Of a DNA stretch of 54,784 bases, positions 35,360 to 42,688 are shown piece after piece. A program made the position numbers and the translations under genes. The stretch is taken from the NCBI GenBank assembly GCA_017856115.1, contig JAFMFM010000005.1:1-54784 (forward strand). The letters are read 5' to 3'. This stretch comes from Actinomycetota bacterium. Lineage in GTDB: Bacteria > Actinomycetota > Acidimicrobiia > Acidimicrobiales > Ilumatobacteraceae. Below the pieces are notes generated by a model. The model saw nothing but the letters and a program-made list of their open reading frames with translations. It had not been told where the DNA came from and ran no database searches. Position 1 is the stretch's first letter. Every line of letters starts with the position of its first letter.

Positions 35360-36247
35360 AGACGCGACGGTGAAGCGTGGCAGCAAGGCGGCACCGATCG
35401 CTCCGGCATGCTCACCCAACTGCGCAACCCGAAGATCGGGATGTTGTCGCTGCTCGGGCGAGTACAGGGTTTCGACGAACCAGCGCTTCACCATCGGCAT
35501 GATCACGTCTGCCGCCTCGGATACTCCCCCTCCAATGACGATGACATCGGGGTCACTCACGTTGGTGAGGTTCGAAAGGCCGATCGCCACCCACCGCGAG
35601 TAGGCCTCCAGCACCGTTATCGCATCGGCGTCACCGCGACGCGACCGCTCGATCACGCTCTCTCCCGGTTCACCGCTCGCCAACATGCCGAGGCCGCGCC
35701 CGGAGGCGTACACCTCCCAGCAACCCTTTCGTCCGCACGTGCAGCGAGGCCCATCGGGGTTCACCACCGTATGTCCGATCTCCCCTGCGAAACCGTTGAC
35801 ACCGCGCTGCACGACCCCGTTCAGCACGTGCCCACCGCCAATTCCGGTGCCGAGCGTGACCATCCACATATTGCGTGCGCCGCGACCGGCGCCGTAGCGC
35901 CACTCGGCGAGCGCGGCGGCATTGCCGTCGTTGTCGACGTGGATGGGACGGCCGAGTCGCTTCGAAAGATCGGGTCCGACCGCGACGTCCACCGAACCGG
36001 GGATGTTCGGTGACGCCCTCATGACGCCGCTCAAGGTGATGAGTCCGGGAACCCCCACCGACAACGTCTCCACTTCGCCGAGCTCGGCGGCCAACACGGC
36101 GAGTGCGTCGACCAACTCGGAAGCGTGTGGTGTTGGGTACCGCACCTCGCGGAGAATGTCGTGCTCGCTACCGATGTCCGAATCGACATCAATTACGACG
36201 CCGAGACACTTGGTGCCGCCGACGTCGATTCCCGCAGCGAGGGTCAC
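35357..36247 (-). CDS. ROK family glucokinase
   Basis: A 296-residue ROK kinase, probably phosphorylating glucose with ATP. It shows the phosphate loop AAGIDVGGTKCLGVV, HVDNDGNAAALAEWRYGAGRG (catalytic Asp), LGTGIGGGHVLNG, GFAGEIGHTVV and the zinc motif CTCGRKGCWEVYASG. This is closer to the actinobacterial glucokinase GlkA than the ROK protein at 26121. The ATG overlaps the stop of the SRPBCC gene by four bases. Confidence 0.9.
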   Translation of the reverse strand: MTLAAGIDVGGTKCLGVVIDVDSDIGSEHDILREVRYPTPHASELVDALAVLAAELGEVETLSVGVPGLITLSGVMRASPNIPGSVDVAVGPDLSKRLGRPIHVDNDGNAAALAEWRYGAGRGARNMWMVTLGTGIGGGHVLNGVVQRGVNGFAGEIGHTVVNPDGPRCTCGRKGCWEVYASGRGLGMLASGEPGESVIERSRRGDADAITVLEAYSRWVAIGLSNLTNVSDPDVIVIGGGVSEAADVIMPMVKRWFVETLYSPEQRQHPDLRVAQLGEHAGAIGAALLPRFTVAS

Positions 36248-36675
36248 GACTCCGCGCGAGTCTTCAATTCTTTCAAGGTGTGCAAGATGCGCACCTCTGC
36301 GCGACGCTTCACGAAACCTGGGAGGGGAATGATCAACTCAATCTTGAGCGAGTAGGTGATGTCGGTTCCTCCGTCCGCCGCAGCGAACGTGTACGCACCG
36401 TCGATCGCCCTCATGATGTCGCCCTCGACCAGCGACCAGGAGATTCGCTCCGGTGCTTGGGAGTAGTCGTATGACAAGGTGTAGTGGGTGCTACGCCCGA
36501 GGGCGCTTGCGCGATATTCCACCTTGGTCGCGCGTCCACTCGGATCACGCTCGAGGATGTTGGCCTCTTTCACGTCGCGCGCCCACTCCGGGTACCGTTC
36601 GAAGTCCACCGCAACGTCGAAGCAACGGGAGGGACTCGCGGCGACGTGTTCCGTTTCGGTCGCCTGGTCGATCAC
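36244..36675 (-). CDS. SRPBCC (START-like, polyketide cyclase/dehydrase) family protein
   Basis: A 143-residue protein with the helix-grip fold pattern: VAASPSRCFDVAVDFERYPEWARDVKEA near the N-terminus (core YPEWA), a central Tyr-rich strand region and the C-terminal helix LPGFVKRRAEVRILHTLKELK. Such proteins bind hydrophobic ligands; the ligand is unknown. The GTG at 36675 is supported by a TAGCCT element 7 bases upstream. It is coupled to the glucokinase gene downstream, and similar genes commonly accompany PimB-like glycosyltransferases in actinobacteria, as here. Confidence 0.85.
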   Translation of the reverse strand: MIDQATETEHVAASPSRCFDVAVDFERYPEWARDVKEANILERDPSGRATKVEYRASALGRSTHYTLSYDYSQAPERISWSLVEGDIMRAIDGAYTFAAADGGTDITYSLKIELIIPLPGFVKRRAEVRILHTLKELKTRAES

Positions 36676-36682
36676 GCAGGCA

Positions 36683-36688
36683 AGGCTA
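36683..36688 (-). promoter_or_regulatory. Putative -10 element of the SRPBCC gene, overlapping the glycosyltransferase stop
   Basis: TAGCCT ends 7 bases before the GTG at 36675. Its first three bases are the TAG stop of the glycosyltransferase gene. Confidence 0.5.
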
Positions 36689-37855
36689 GTTGGTCGTACG
36701 GAGAGCATTCGCGAGGCGGGCCGCCAGCACCGAGTAATCGAACTCGGCAACTGCTCGGGCTCGGGCAGCCATACCCATCCTCGTTCGCACGTTCGCGTCC
36801 TTCAGCAAAAAGGACAACCGTTCGGCGACGTCGTCGACACTCCCGGGGTTGCTCACCACGTAGCCGGTGACGCCATCGACGACGGCGTCGGCTGCGCCCC
36901 CGCTGTCGCCGGCAATCTGGGGCACGGCACATGCCGCAGCCTCGGCGAACACGATCCCGAAGCCCTCTTGCTCGAGGCCCGCCCACCGATTACGACACAA
37001 CATGAGGAATGCATCCGCACAGCCGTACAGCGCTGGAAGGTCGGCGTCCGAAACTCGGCCCAGCAGTCGCACCGGTGCGTCCAGCTCTTTGATCAGCGCC
37101 TGGAGTCGTGCGTGCTCGCGCCCCGTTCCACCGATCAGCATCGTGATTTCCGCAAGTCCGCTCGCGTCACCGGAATCTCGAGCAGCTGACGCCAGCCGGG
37201 CAACGGCACGGATGGCAACATCGAAGCCCTTGCGGGGCACCAGGCGACTGACCCCCACCACCAGCGGCGCGTATGACGACACCCCGAATCGTTCGCGCGC
37301 CGCCCGTCGAGTTGGCTCATCGAGTGGAACGAACCGCTCGGTGTCGACACCGGGTGGAATCTGCACGATCTCGGGCCCGTCGGGCCCACGTCGCCGCGTG
37401 CGTTCCATCGCCCGGATCGCCTCGGCCGTCGGATACCGGCCCGATGCGAGTACCTGGGAGGCTCCATTCAGCACGTGTGCGAGTACCTGACGTGAAGCCG
37501 GTAGTCGTCCCGGCACCGAGATCTCTGCTCCATGCACCATCACGCTGTACGGAAGCGAGAGCGAACGCCCGACGAGCCCCAGCGGTAATGCCGGGTCGAT
37601 CACCACGTGCTCGGCGCCGAATTCCGCGGCCAACCGCTCTATTCGACGAACCATCAGCGGGTGAGGAAGCAACACCGGCTCGCGGATCCGCTCGATGCGA
37701 AATGGTTGCCGAGCATCGAAGTCCCGCGCATCGGGGTGCGGGCTGGTGAGTACGGCAAACGACGAGGGGTCGAGTCTTCGCCACAACTCCCACAACATGT
37801 TCTGGATACCGCCGACCTTCGGCGGAAAGTCGTTCGTCACCAATAGGTGCTTCAT
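36686..37855 (-). CDS. GT4 glycosyltransferase, PimB-like mannosyltransferase
   Basis: A 389-residue GT-B fold enzyme. It begins MKHLLVTNDFPPKVGGIQNML, the classic start of PimB'/MgtA-type GT4 enzymes (core FPPKVGGIQ), has VMVHGAEISVPGRLP, GVSRLVPRKGFDVAIRA and the donor-binding EEGFGIVFAEAAACAVP with the EX7E pair. By family it would use GDP-mannose to mannosylate phosphatidylinositol mannosides or a glycolipid; the acceptor is inference. The ATG at 37855 overlaps the queG stop (ATGA). Confidence 0.85.
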   Translation of the reverse strand: MKHLLVTNDFPPKVGGIQNMLWELWRRLDPSSFAVLTSPHPDARDFDARQPFRIERIREPVLLPHPLMVRRIERLAAEFGAEHVVIDPALPLGLVGRSLSLPYSVMVHGAEISVPGRLPASRQVLAHVLNGASQVLASGRYPTAEAIRAMERTRRRGPDGPEIVQIPPGVDTERFVPLDEPTRRAARERFGVSSYAPLVVGVSRLVPRKGFDVAIRAVARLASAARDSGDASGLAEITMLIGGTGREHARLQALIKELDAPVRLLGRVSDADLPALYGCADAFLMLCRNRWAGLEQEGFGIVFAEAAACAVPQIAGDSGGAADAVVDGVTGYVVSNPGSVDDVAERLSFLLKDANVRTRMGMAARARAVAEFDYSVLAARLANALRTTN

Positions 37856-38904
37856 GTGAGCAGATCCAACCGACCAAGCTTGCGTGCAGCCCACTGGGCA
37901 TGCTCTCGAAGTAGGGCGTCGTCCCCGTGGATGTACTTCGACAAGACCAACGCCACCTCCTCAGTCTCTCCCATGTTGCTGTTCCCCACGATGACGAGCG
38001 CATTGCGCCTCACCCACCGAGGATTGCGGTCGGCGACGTACCACTCATCGCAGATCTCGAGTACTTCGGCGTCGGGAGCCGTGAGAATCTCCAAGGCATC
38101 GACGACGTTGCGGGTGCTCAGATCACCACCATCACTTTCGATCGCGCCACGCCGCGTTGGTGGACACACTTCCTGACAGTCGTCGCAACCATAGATACGT
38201 GTCCCCAGCGCATCCCGGAATGCGGGATCGAATACCCCGGGCTTCTGGATGAGCCATGCCAGACATCTACGGGCATCCACCACACCCGGTGAAACGATTG
38301 CGCCGGTGGGACACGAGTCGATACACCGTCGGCACGTTCCACAGGCATCCTCCACGTTGCGATGTGTCGGAGTGAGCTCGGCGGTCGTCACCACGCAGCC
38401 CAGCACGAACCAGCTGCCGAGTCCTTCCAACAACAGGTTCGCGTTCTTGCCGTACCAGCCGAGCCCCGCACGGTACGCCACCTCACGATCAACGATCGAA
38501 TTGTCGTCCGCAAACACGGTTGCCCTGTACCCGTCGCGCTTCAGTTGCGTGGCAGCAACCCTCAGGGAGTCACGGAGGGGTTCGTAATGATTGCGCCACG
38601 CATAGCGAGCGACTCGGGCCGGAACGTTGGCGTCCGGGTCGCCCATGGTTCGTTCGTCCACGTAGTACGACCGGGCAGCAACCAGGATGCTCTTCGCACC
38701 GGGCACGGACATGGTCGGGGTGGTCGAGCGCTGCGGATTTCGGAACGTGAACTGCATACCGTCGGCCATCCCCGAGGCGATACGGGCCTCGATCGCCTGA
38801 CGGGCCCTCGTCAGCGGCTCGGCGGTGGTGATTCCCGCACGGTCTGCGCCGGCCGCGCGAACCATGGTCATCAATCGTTCGCCGTACGACACGACACCGT
38901 CCAC
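37852..38904 (-). CDS. queG: Epoxyqueuosine reductase
   Basis: QueG is a cobalamin- and iron-sulfur-dependent enzyme that reduces epoxyqueuosine in tRNA to queuosine. The 350-residue protein has the N-terminal cobalamin region (SYYVDERTMG, RYAWRNHYEPLRD, DREVAYRAGLGWYGKN) and two ferredoxin-type clusters, CGTCRRCIDSCPTGAI and CDDCQEVCP, plus the RCLAWL Cys, with a C-terminal HEAT-like region. GTG start at 38904 is supported by a TAGCCT element. No other queuosine gene is in the window. Confidence 0.94.
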   Translation of the reverse strand: MDGVVSYGERLMTMVRAAGADRAGITTAEPLTRARQAIEARIASGMADGMQFTFRNPQRSTTPTMSVPGAKSILVAARSYYVDERTMGDPDANVPARVARYAWRNHYEPLRDSLRVAATQLKRDGYRATVFADDNSIVDREVAYRAGLGWYGKNANLLLEGLGSWFVLGCVVTTAELTPTHRNVEDACGTCRRCIDSCPTGAIVSPGVVDARRCLAWLIQKPGVFDPAFRDALGTRIYGCDDCQEVCPPTRRGAIESDGGDLSTRNVVDALEILTAPDAEVLEICDEWYVADRNPRWVRRNALVIVGNSNMGETEEVALVLSKYIHGDDALLREHAQWAARKLGRLDLLT

Positions 38905-38912
38905 GACCCCGA

Positions 38913-38918
38913 AGGCTA
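38913..38918 (-). promoter_or_regulatory. Putative -10 element of queG (leaderless)
   Basis: TAGCCT ends 8 bases before the GTG start of queG, 6 bases after the protease stop codon. Confidence 0.45.
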
Positions 38919-38923
38919 CGTAC

Positions 38924-39613
38924 CTATCGAATCACCACGCGAGACTCCTCGAGATCACAGGAATAGAGCGCACGCGGTGCCGAGAGCACGTGTGCGATCT
39001 CGGTGTCGCCGATGGCATAGATCACGTCTCGCGTCACGGATCTGGAGAAGAACATCGCGACGAGGTTCCCTTGTTCATCGAACAGTCCGGCACCACTATC
39101 ACCGCGAACCAACTCACCGCGAAGTTCGTACCCAGCGCGGCGCGAGCGCGTGTCCGCCCGCACATCTTCAATGTTGATGGTGACCGGTCGCGTGACGGTC
39201 ACACGCCCGAACGTGGCGTCCGGCAACGCCACCGTCAAATCGTCGCCACTGCTCGCAGTAGCGAGGTCGACGGGTCGAGCACGAATCTCCGGGACACGTA
39301 GCAGCGCCAGATCACGGCGCACGTCCAGGTGCACGATGTCGGCCGGCAGCGACCCGACGACATCGCCCGTCGTGGAGACGGTGACCGATCCCGCACCAAT
39401 CACCACGTGCGCGGCAGTCAGCACGACACCCTCATCAACGACGACGCCCACTCCCGAGGTTGCCGGCGTGGTGCCGCACCGACTGGTGAACACCGCCACC
39501 GATCGGTCGCCGACGCCGCCAGCACAGGAAGTGGTGAGTACCAAAACCGCAAGCAGCGTCACCCAACGTGTCACCGTCGTCGGTACCGCTTGCAGGTGCG
39601 AGCGACTCCCCAT
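38924..39613 (-). CDS. Exported trypsin-like serine protease
   Basis: A 229-residue chymotrypsin-fold protease with the full triad: His69 in LTAAHVVIG, Asp101 in RRDLALLRV and Ser173 in RGDSGAGLFDE. An N-terminal signal segment (about 14-30, VTLLAVLVLTTSCAG) ends in a weak lipobox LTTSC, so it is secreted or a lipoprotein. No PDZ domain follows. Target unknown. ATG start with TACAGT 7 bases upstream. Confidence 0.88.
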   Translation of the reverse strand: MGSRSHLQAVPTTVTRWVTLLAVLVLTTSCAGGVGDRSVAVFTSRCGTTPATSGVGVVVDEGVVLTAAHVVIGAGSVTVSTTGDVVGSLPADIVHLDVRRDLALLRVPEIRARPVDLATASSGDDLTVALPDATFGRVTVTRPVTINIEDVRADTRSRRAGYELRGELVRGDSGAGLFDEQGNLVAMFFSRSVTRDVIYAIGDTEIAHVLSAPRALYSCDLEESRVVIR

Positions 39614-39620
39614 GAGGGCG

Positions 39621-39626
39621 ACTGTA
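39621..39626 (-). promoter_or_regulatory. Putative -10 element of the protease gene (leaderless)
   Basis: TACAGT ends 7 bases before the protease ATG at 39613. Confidence 0.45.
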
Positions 39627-39634
39627 GCCCTGCC

Positions 39635-39694
39635 GTTGCACCAGCTACGCAGTGCGCTGGTGTCGTTGCACCGGCTACGCGGTGCGCTGGTGTC
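39635..39694 (-). repeat. 30-bp tandem repeat across the Cys-rich protein stop codon
   Basis: Two exact-length copies (39665-39694 and 39635-39664) differ at two positions. On the minus strand each reads HQRTA then TAG, in the same frame, so the Cys-rich protein gene stops in the first copy and an identical terminal pentapeptide and stop follow 30 bases later. Each copy can also fold as a small hairpin (CACCAGC/GCTGGTG). Confidence 0.85.
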
Positions 39695-39923
39695 GTATTC
39701 CCGGGGTCAATCCGGCTTTAGTCAGTGCCGCCAACGTACGCAGCTCTTCGTAGTCGAAGATGACGGCATCGGGTTCGCCGCACAACATGGGCACGATGCA
39801 GTCGTCACATGCGGAAGTTTCGCGCATTACACACGTATCACAGGAAATGGTGATGCTGACGCGTCGGTTGTCGGCGGACACGTCGGCACGGCATTGTGGC
39901 ACCGCTGAATGGTCTTGTCGCAT
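39675..39923 (-). CDS. Small Cys-rich protein, possible metal binding
   Basis: An 82-residue protein with the pattern CDTCVMRETSACDDC (CxxC-x8-CxxC) followed by VPMLCGEP, which could hold a zinc or iron-sulfur site, and a helical tail (FDYEELRTLAALTKAGL). The ATG at 39923 has GGTGGA six bases before it. It is divergent from the zinc-ribbon gene at 40005. The C-terminal HQRTA and stop are tandemly duplicated. Function unknown. Confidence 0.65.
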   Translation of the reverse strand: MRQDHSAVPQCRADVSADNRRVSITISCDTCVMRETSACDDCIVPMLCGEPDAVIFDYEELRTLAALTKAGLTPGIRHQRTA

Positions 39924-40004
39924 GAATCCACCGTGGCCAACGGGTGTGCCATGGTTCGAACGCCTCGGTCAACGGCGTCGCACCCCCTTGCCATACTTGT
40001 CCTC

Positions 40005-40166
40005 GTGAGCATCGACATCATCGAAGATGGCACGCCGTGTGACTACTGCGGCACCCTCATCACCTTCTACGACGACGACTTCACCATCTGCCCAGAATGT
40101 GGCAACGAGTTCTGGAACATGGACTACACCGGCGAGTTCCCCGGCGATCGCCCCGACCACATCTAG
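40005..40166 (+). CDS. Small zinc-ribbon protein
   Basis: A 53-residue acidic protein with two CxxC pairs, CDYC (12-15) and CPEC (29-32), spaced as a zinc ribbon, and an aromatic C-terminal part (NEFWNMDYTGEF). The GTG at 40005 is the first good start after the divergent gene. A 9-base direct repeat (ACCACATCT, 40156 and 40171) straddles the stop codon, a weak version of the stop-spanning repeats seen elsewhere. Function unknown. Confidence 0.65.
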   Translation: MSIDIIEDGTPCDYCGTLITFYDDDFTICPECGNEFWNMDYTGEFPGDRPDHI

Positions 40167-40231
40167 CCCCACCACATCTCGAACGTCTCCGTCATCGGGG
40201 GATCTTCAGCGTCCGCCATCACATCTGGGTC

Positions 40232-40804
40232 ATGGACGTGCGTAAACACCCCATGACTTTTTCACTTCCCACCACCATTAGCAGCGATCTCCTCCCTACC
40301 GTGCGCAACATCGACGAAGCACGCGACACCTGCCATAACTTTCAGAGTGTGCTGACCGTCGGTCCGCACCTCGACGAAGTTGCAGATTTCGAGCATCCCG
40401 AACACAAGATCGTCACATTCGACGACGTCACGGTGTCGTACGCCGGATACCGCGCACCCACGTTCGATCACGTTCGCGAGATTGTCGAGTGGGGAAAGGG
40501 TAGGCGAAACCTTCTCGTGCATTGTCACGCCGGTATGTCGCGCAGCACCTCATCGGCGTGGGGCATTGCAATTGCAAACGGATTTGATCCCCAGGAGGCG
40601 TACGATCTCCTCAAGCAGAACCATCCGGTCGATCAGCAACGCATGTGGACCGCTCGTGCCGAACTGTCCACTCGTCCGGGTCGGCGCGCCTTCATCCCGA
40701 ACGAATTGGTGCTGGCACATCTCGAAAGGCTGTTCGATCTCCCGAGCGGAATGTTGCGCAATATCGCTGCAAGCAGTGCCGTTAACGCGCAACCGGACCG
40801 TTGA
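40232..40804 (+). CDS. Dual-specificity protein phosphatase-like protein
   Basis: A 190-residue Cys-dependent phosphatase. The P-loop is VHCHAGMSRSTSSAWG with nucleophile Cys98 and Arg104 (CX5R); an upstream Asp in the TFDD segment could be the general acid. The fold and length fit the atypical DSP/PTP group; substrates may be phosphoproteins or phosphorylated sugars or lipids. The ATG at 40232 or 40253 may be used. The 3' end overlaps thrB tail to tail by 23 bases. Confidence 0.8.
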   Translation: MDVRKHPMTFSLPTTISSDLLPTVRNIDEARDTCHNFQSVLTVGPHLDEVADFEHPEHKIVTFDDVTVSYAGYRAPTFDHVREIVEWGKGRRNLLVHCHAGMSRSTSSAWGIAIANGFDPQEAYDLLKQNHPVDQQRMWTARAELSTRPGRRAFIPNELVLAHLERLFDLPSGMLRNIAASSAVNAQPDR

Positions 40805-41615
40805 GATCCATCTTCAGATGATGCACAACACCACCCTTCGGTAGGGCGCGACCCACGGCATCGGCGCGTGTTGGATCAACGAGACAAGCCATGGTCGGTC
40901 CCGATCCCGACAGCCACGATGCGTACGCCCCCGCCTCCAGTGCCGTTCGCATCGCATGTTTTGTATCGGGCACCATCGCCAGTCGAACGTCTTGATGCAA
41001 ACGATCATGGGTGGCGTCATTGAGTGCGGCGACGTCTCCCGTCACCATCGCGGCGACGAACAACGACGATCGCGAAACGTTTGCAACGGCATCGGTGAGG
41101 CTCACCGATGGATTCAACTTGGTGCGCGACTCCTTGGTCGACGTGGTGATCTCCGGAACCCACACCACCACGTCGGCGTCCACCGCGATTGGTACACGTA
41201 TTGCCCGACCGGCCGCAGCCACGGTTAGCCCACCTAGTGCCGATGCGGCGGCATTATCCGGATGGCCCTCGAGTTCGCTCGCAATCGCAAATGCCGCCAG
41301 TCGAGCATCGAGGGAATTCGCCGACACCACTCCATCACGCTGAGCGATTGCCAACAGGGCTCCACCGACTCGTGCTGCGCCGCTGAAACCAAGTCCGCGC
41401 CCCATCGGAATGCGATCGTGCGACCAGATGGAGCCGACTCCTCCGCTTCGCGCGAAGGCAACTGCCGCCGGATGGTGCGCATCGCAGTTGCGTGCGTCGC
41501 TCGGCTGATGCGGCGACACGAGACCAACCTCCAGATTCATGCTGAGCGCCAATGCGAGCGTGTCGAAACCGGCGCCGAGGTTGGCCGTACTGGCCGGAAC
41601 GGTGATGCGGATCAC
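40782..41615 (-). CDS. thrB: Homoserine kinase (GHMP family)
   Basis: This cytosolic kinase phosphorylates homoserine in threonine synthesis. The 277-residue protein begins IRITVPASTANLGAGFDTLALAL, the standard ThrB opening (core PASTANLGAGFD), has the ATP loop as GRGLGFSGAARVGG, where GLGSSAA is usual, then LEGHPDNAAASALGG, and WLSGSGPTMACLV near the C-terminus. The altered ATP loop is worth noting. The ATG overlaps the trpD stop by four bases, an unusual pairing of threonine and tryptophan genes. Confidence 0.87.
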   Translation of the reverse strand: MIRITVPASTANLGAGFDTLALALSMNLEVGLVSPHQPSDARNCDAHHPAAVAFARSGGVGSIWSHDRIPMGRGLGFSGAARVGGALLAIAQRDGVVSANSLDARLAAFAIASELEGHPDNAAASALGGLTVAAAGRAIRVPIAVDADVVVWVPEITTSTKESRTKLNPSVSLTDAVANVSRSSLFVAAMVTGDVAALNDATHDRLHQDVRLAMVPDTKHAMRTALEAGAYASWLSGSGPTMACLVDPTRADAVGRALPKGGVVHHLKMDLNGPVAR

Positions 41616-42616
41616 GAAGTCAGCGTAGTTTCGGCGACGAACGCGTCGAGCGTCGCGCGGGCCGTTCCACTGTCGATTGCGGCAGTTGCGAGTAGCGCGC
41701 CGGTTTCGAGATCTCGTACCGCACCAGCCACGACCAAGGCCGCGGCAGCGTTCAATACCACTACGTCTCGGATAGGGCCTCGCAGTCTTGCCTCAAGAAC
41801 CTCCCGAACGATTCGCGCATTGTGTGCCGGGTCGGCGCCACGCAACTCGCCGTTTGAAGCACGTACCAGCCCGATGCCCTCACCATCCACGCTGGTGACT
41901 CCGCCGTCGGTGGCGGTCACTTCGTTGGGACCGGCAAGCGACAACTCATCGAGACCACCATGACCGTGCACCACCCAGGCGCGCTTGGTTCGCGAGGCAA
42001 GTGCGCGCGCCATGGCACCGACCCTTCGACCATCGGCCACACCCACCAACATGTACGAAACGGGCGCGGGATTGGCCATCGGTCCCAAGAGGTTGAAGAT
42101 GGTCGGCACACCAAGTTCGCGACGGATCGGACCCACGTGTCGGAACGCCGGATGGAACGCGGGTGCGAACGCGAAGCCGAAACCGGTCTTGGTGACGCTC
42201 CGAGCCACTCGCTCGGAAGGGAGTTCGATCCGCGCACCGAGCGCTTCGAGCACGTCGGCAGTTCCGCACTTGCTCGATGCCGAGCGATTGCCGTGCTTGC
42301 ACACCGGCACCCCGACGCCTGCGACCACCAGCGCGGCCATCGTGGAGACGTTCACCGATCCGCTGTGGTCGCCACCCGTACCGACGATGTCGATCGCCTT
42401 TGCCGATATCTCTGGGGTTAGCGGAATCGCCGTGGCCGCATCGCGCACCGCGCGTAGAAATCCGCCGAGCTCGTCCTCCGTGGCTTCGCGTTGGTTGTAG
42501 GCCAGGAGAAACCGGCGCAGTTCCTCCGAAGTGGATTCCCCGCGCAGAATTCGTTGCATGGCCTCGTAGGCGCCCTCAGCTGTAAGGGATTGCGTCTCGA
42601 AATGACTGCCCACCAC
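41612..42616 (-). CDS. trpD: Anthranilate phosphoribosyltransferase
   Basis: TrpD joins anthranilate to PRPP in tryptophan synthesis. The 334-residue protein has the PRPP loop DIVGTGGDHSGSVNVST, VCKHGNRSASSKCGTADVLEALG and TIFNLLGPMANPAP, all diagnostic. GTG at 42616 is supported by TAGCCT 7 bases upstream; reading further upstream would run antisense to the divergent ABC-F gene. No other trp gene is nearby. Confidence 0.94.
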   Translation of the reverse strand: MVGSHFETQSLTAEGAYEAMQRILRGESTSEELRRFLLAYNQREATEDELGGFLRAVRDAATAIPLTPEISAKAIDIVGTGGDHSGSVNVSTMAALVVAGVGVPVCKHGNRSASSKCGTADVLEALGARIELPSERVARSVTKTGFGFAFAPAFHPAFRHVGPIRRELGVPTIFNLLGPMANPAPVSYMLVGVADGRRVGAMARALASRTKRAWVVHGHGGLDELSLAGPNEVTATDGGVTSVDGEGIGLVRASNGELRGADPAHNARIVREVLEARLRGPIRDVVVLNAAAALVVAGAVRDLETGALLATAAIDSGTARATLDAFVAETTLTS

Positions 42617-42623
42617 TACCCGA

Positions 42624-42629
42624 AGGCTA
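42624..42629 (-). promoter_or_regulatory. Putative -10 element of trpD (leaderless)
   Basis: TAGCCT ends 7 bases before GTG 42616. It is the same hexamer as before queG and the SRPBCC gene. Confidence 0.45.
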
Positions 42630-42688
42630 CGAGCAACGGTCGTTGCACGTGATGCCCACTTCGGGAACCTCCGCCAGAATGAACGACC

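Noticed and set aside
36676-36750. Upstream extension of the SRPBCC gene to 168 codons
   Set aside because: It would overlap the glycosyltransferase gene and bypass the GTG that has a TAGCCT element 7 bases upstream.
39635-39694. Repeat as a CRISPR array
   Set aside because: There are only two copies, directly adjacent with no spacers, and no cas genes are in the window.
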